From: Halioglobus sp.
Lineage (GTDB): Bacteria > Pseudomonadota > Gammaproteobacteria > Pseudomonadales > Halieaceae
Assembly (NCBI GenBank): GCA_002699145.1
Contig: PABK01000061.1
Location: forward strand, 240,605-304,604
DNA length: 64,000 nucleotides
Direction of reading: 5' to 3'
The notes under the pieces were generated by a model. It was not told where the DNA came from and searched no databases. It saw only the letters and a program-made list of their open reading frames with translations. Below, in pieces: positions 61,297 through 64,000 of the stretch. Position 1 is the stretch's first letter, and each line of letters starts with the position of its first letter. A program made the position numbers and the translations under genes.

Positions 61297-62988
61297 TCAG
61301 GCTCCGACCAGGCTCACCGCGGCGCCCTGGTCCGTGGGGCGCGGGGACACAGTCTCTTCTTCTGGCCTGAGCACACCGTTTTCCAGTACGTACCTGCGAT
61401 CGCAGATACCCAGGAAAGAAGGCCGGTGCGACACCACGATCATCGTGCGCTCTCCGCGCAGCTCGCTGACCAGTGAGACGAGGTTTTTGTCGTTCTTGAT
61501 ATCGAAATTCGCGTTGGCGTCGTCGAACAGCACAATGCTGGGATTTCCCACCAGTGAGCGTACGATAATGATCTTTTGCTTGACCCCCTCGGACAGCCTG
61601 CCGGCGGCGGATCCGCCGATATAGGTATCGAGGCCGTCGGGCAGGCGCGAGATGATTTCTCCCAGGCCGAGCTTTGCGGCCAGCTCCAGCGCCTGCTCGG
61701 CCGCCTCGCCTTCGCGGTACAGAGTCATGTTCTCCAGGATTGTGCCCTCGAATATCACGCCCTGCTGGGGTACGATCCCGACCTGTGCGCGCAGGCACTC
61801 GATATCGAAGTCATCCAGGTTCACGCCATCGATGGTGATCGAGCCCGCCTGGGGGTGAAGGAAGCCCGACAGCAGCGCGAGCAGGGTACTCTTCCCGGCG
61901 CCGTTGTTGCCGGTGATGCCGATGAGTTCTCCCGGCTCCACGCGCAGTGACAGCCCCTGCAACAGGGGTTTTTCATCGCCTTCGTAGCGGAACTCGATGT
62001 CCTTCATCTCGATGCGGCCGTGCACGGCCTTGTCGCAGCTGAAATCGCCGGACACCTCGCGCGGAATGGCAAACAGTTCGTTCACCTTGTCGATGGCCAG
62101 GCGCACCGACTGGAACTGTGTCCATACGCCCATGGCGCGCAGGCCCGGTTGCAGGGCGCGGCTGGTAAGCATGGTGCAGGCTGCCAGACCACCCATGCTG
62201 AGGTCGCCGCCCACCACCGAAATACTGCCGATGCCGACAAAGCAGATGACCGCCAGCTGGGAAAATGTGGCGCCGATGCCCTGCGACACGCTGTTCATCT
62301 TGCTTAGCTCGTACACGCCCTGCGCCGACTGCAACTGCAGTCGTTCGTAGCGCCGCAACATGAGGGATTCCATGGCCATGGACTTGGCTGTGTGGATCCC
62401 CTGCAACAATTCGATGACGAAATTCTGCCTGCGGTCCTCCATGTCCGCCCGGTTGGCCAGGGCGCCGTGCAACCTGCTGCCGGTGTGGTAGGAGGCGAGA
62501 AAAAAAAGCCCGATGAGCGCCAGGGGAATGGCCACCAGGGGCCCTGCGATCAGCGCGATCAGCACCAGGTAGATCACCACGAACGGCAGGTCGATCAGTA
62601 ACAGCATCGACTGCCCGGAATAGAACTCCTGGATGTTTTCCAGCGCCTGGATCCGGTCTATATAAAAGCCGGCTGGTCGCGCGTCGAAGGACTGGGCGTC
62701 CGCGTGCAGGATGCGACCCATCGCCGCCACACTGGCCCGGTGATCGAAACGCGCGCTTTCCCAGCTGAGAATGACCGAGCGCAGCATCTTGACCAGCACA
62801 TCGAGGCAGACCACGACGAACATGCCGGTCATCAGTGCGGTAAAAGTCCCTACAGACTGGGAGGGTATAACCCGGTCATAGAACTGCAGTATGACGATGG
62901 GCAGCGCCAGGGCGAGCATATTGATCGCGAAAGAAGCGACCAGTATGTCCTTTCTTCGCCAGTATTTGGGCAGAGAGTACGCCTGCAA
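61297..62988 (-). CDS. Type I secretion ABC transporter without C39 domain (half B)
   Basis: A 563-residue ABC exporter starting directly with the transmembrane domain (FAINMLALALPIVILQFYDRV). ATPase motifs are Walker A GNNGAGKST (360-368), signature LSEGV (465-469, close to LSGGQ) and H-loop His521. In Walker B (IVLFDD, 485-490) the catalytic Glu is replaced by Asp490. Paired with half A, the site using A's Walker motifs and B's signature would be active, and the other degenerate, as in heterodimeric exporters such as TM287/288. It is the first gene of the exporter operon, divergent from the adhesin gene with about 250 AT-rich bp between. Confidence 0.92.
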   Translation of the reverse strand: MQAYSLPKYWRRKDILVASFAINMLALALPIVILQFYDRVIPSQSVGTFTALMTGMFVVVCLDVLVKMLRSVILSWESARFDHRASVAAMGRILHADAQSFDARPAGFYIDRIQALENIQEFYSGQSMLLLIDLPFVVIYLVLIALIAGPLVAIPLALIGLFFLASYHTGSRLHGALANRADMEDRRQNFVIELLQGIHTAKSMAMESLMLRRYERLQLQSAQGVYELSKMNSVSQGIGATFSQLAVICFVGIGSISVVGGDLSMGGLAACTMLTSRALQPGLRAMGVWTQFQSVRLAIDKVNELFAIPREVSGDFSCDKAVHGRIEMKDIEFRYEGDEKPLLQGLSLRVEPGELIGITGNNGAGKSTLLALLSGFLHPQAGSITIDGVNLDDFDIECLRAQVGIVPQQGVIFEGTILENMTLYREGEAAEQALELAAKLGLGEIISRLPDGLDTYIGGSAAGRLSEGVKQKIIIVRSLVGNPSIVLFDDANANFDIKNDKNLVSLVSELRGERTMIVVSHRPSFLGICDRRYVLENGVLRPEEETVSPRPTDQGAAVSLVGA

Positions 62989-63133
62989 AGTGTGTTTCTC
63001 CCCTGGTTCGGCGGGCCTGTTGTCGACCTCGCGCCCACGGCGGAACGTACCTCATATGTTTTCTTGAAGTAGATCACAACCGATTGTTTTTCTTTACAAA
63101 AATGATCCTTTTTCTTTGTTTTTCTGAACTCGT

Positions 63134-63152
63134 TCGTGATAATCGATCACGA
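63134..63152. promoter_or_regulatory. Inverted repeat TCGTGAT-N5-ATCACGA in the exporter/adhesin divergent region
   Basis: Perfect 7-bp arms around a 5-nt centre in an AT-rich stretch, about 90 bp before the adhesin start and 146 bp before the ABC gene start. It is well placed to control both divergent units. Confidence 0.5.
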
Positions 63153-63241
63153 GATGGAGCCGAGTTTTGGATGCATTTTTGACCGTTTGCTAAAGGGTTT
63201 GTCGGTCAGGGCGCGAGAATCTTTAATGCAGGGTGAACAAA

Positions 63242-64000
63242 ATGAGCAATAAGGGCGATAGAGAGAGAGACCTGTCCACGGAACGTCTCTTCGCGATGGG
63301 TAGAAACCCTGACAAACGCCTGAAGGACCAGGACGAACGCGCGGCACAGGGCGCGCCGGAGCACGAGGAACTGTCGCTCCAGAACATTTTTATCGAGAAG
63401 TCGGCCAATGCGGACCTGCACGGTGGCGACGGGGAAGGCGTGGTTGTCGCCGACGCCGCTCGCCCGGCGCGCGAGTCGCGCCCCGTGGACGAACGGTCCG
63501 CCGACGCCGGCCTGCACGCGCGCTTCGGGACGGGCGATGCGGATGTGCTCGCCTCAGTCGATCCCGCGCCGGTTATCGAAGAGGACGATGTCTGGCTTGC
63601 CGATACGTCGATGCCGGTGCTGCTCACCGCGGTTGACCTGCTGCCCGACCGGGCGCACCGTATCGCGGACCTGAGCGACCTGCGCGTCGATCCTGCGTCC
63701 GGAACCGTATTTGATAACGGCGACAGCACCTGGACCTTCCGCCCGGCCGCGGATTTTGCCGGTGGCCCTCTGGCCGTAAAATTCTTCATGTCCGGCGATG
63801 GTGTCACCACGGAAGTCGAAACCGAGGTCGATGTGGTTGTGGAGACCCCGGCAGCCGACCCGGTAGTTCGGGAGAACACTCCCGCAAGCGTGGGGCAGGT
63901 CGACCTGGGCGCCACCGCCGAGGACACGGCGATTACTTTCAGCGCCGAGGAGCTGCTGGCCCAGGCCAGCGATATCGACGGCGACGCCCTGGCGGTCACC
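63242..64000 (+). CDS. N-terminus of a giant cadherin-like adhesin, type I secretion cargo (3' end cut off)
   Basis: A 253-codon open frame runs off the right edge with no stop. It starts after AGGGTGAACAAA with MSNKGDRERDLSTERLFAMG. The first 100 residues are hydrophilic and charged, with no Sec signal, as expected for a type I substrate. From about residue 110 it shows beta-sandwich repeat features: LTAVDLLPDRAHRIADLSDLRV with FDNGDSTWTFRPAADFAGG, a pattern of the cadherin-like (VCBS/tandem-95) repeats. A second repeat then begins with ATAEDTAITFSAEELLAQASDIDGDALAV. Proteins of this kind are usually several thousand residues long, with a C-terminal RTX secretion signal. The adjacent divergent ABC/HlyD genes would export it. 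Role: surface adhesion or biofilm (inference). Confidence 0.88.
   Translation, partial: MSNKGDRERDLSTERLFAMGRNPDKRLKDQDERAAQGAPEHEELSLQNIFIEKSANADLHGGDGEGVVVADAARPARESRPVDERSADAGLHARFGTGDADVLASVDPAPVIEEDDVWLADTSMPVLLTAVDLLPDRAHRIADLSDLRVDPASGTVFDNGDSTWTFRPAADFAGGPLAVKFFMSGDGVTTEVETEVDVVVETPAADPVVRENTPASVGQVDLGATAEDTAITFSAEELLAQASDIDGDALAVT

Overview
The window is about 64 kb of GC-rich DNA, densely packed with protein genes and with no rRNA, tRNA, CRISPR array or insertion sequence that I could see. Several features point to a marine gammaproteobacterium with an oligotroph-type lipid and steroid catabolism (Halieaceae-like; this is inference from gene content, with no marker gene available). 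They are TonB-dependent receptors ending in an aromatic residue, many acyl-CoA synthetases, luciferase-like oxidoreductases, MaoC/DUF35/Ltp2-type enzymes, a cytochrome P450 and a type I secretion system feeding a giant adhesin.

Layout. 1-14.9 kb: a cut-off luciferase-like oxidoreductase, an SDR, a thiamine-diphosphate 2-oxoacid decarboxylase with a nitrilase, a TonB receptor, an acetoacetate-decarboxylase-like protein, an SRPBCC protein, an MFS carrier, a second luciferase-like oxidoreductase, an AraC regulator, a CYP125-like P450 and a TetR regulator. 15-25.1 kb: two divergent operons. The minus operon is alcohol dehydrogenase, acyl-CoA synthetase, aldehyde dehydrogenase and thiolase, closed by a clear intrinsic terminator. 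The plus operon is a ChsH2-like MaoC-DUF35 fusion, a ChsH1-like MaoC hydratase, an Ltp2-like aldolase and an acyl-CoA synthetase. Together these give a plausible route for oxidising and shortening a steroid or isoprenoid side chain. 25.3-30.2 kb: amidohydrolase, cupin, 2-oxoglutarate dioxygenase, MFS carrier, cupin. 30.3-40.4 kb: a molybdopterin oxidoreductase behind a pair of acyl-CoA dehydrogenases, a KstD-like flavoprotein, an SDR, an AraC regulator and a second D-aminoacylase-like amidohydrolase. 40.5-43.8 kb: a second TonB receptor, clearly paralogous to the first, and an HSL-type esterase.

44.0-52.5 kb is the most unusual part: ten co-directional, mostly overlapping genes. In order of transcription they are a PqqD-like protein, an HprK-like kinase, a GT2 glycosyltransferase, a sulfotransferase, a second GT2, a SAM methyltransferase, a third GT2 (apparently starting at ATC), a nucleotidyltransferase, an AMP-forming ligase and a DUF2238 membrane protein. 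The set resembles tailoring genes of some lasso-peptide loci, but no cyclase, protease or separate precursor is visible. Instead the PqqD-like protein carries a C-terminal tail resembling the leader motif that PqqD-type recognition domains bind.

52.7-64 kb: a second Ltp2-like plus DUF35 pair, a small secreted protein with a C-terminal anchor, a Crp/Fnr regulator, a nitroreductase/YdcZ/GNAT operon, and a type I secretion locus (HlyD adaptor plus two different ABC exporters). The exporters' ATPase motifs look like a heterodimer with one good and one degenerate site. They are divergent from the start of a very large cadherin-like adhesin that runs off the right edge.
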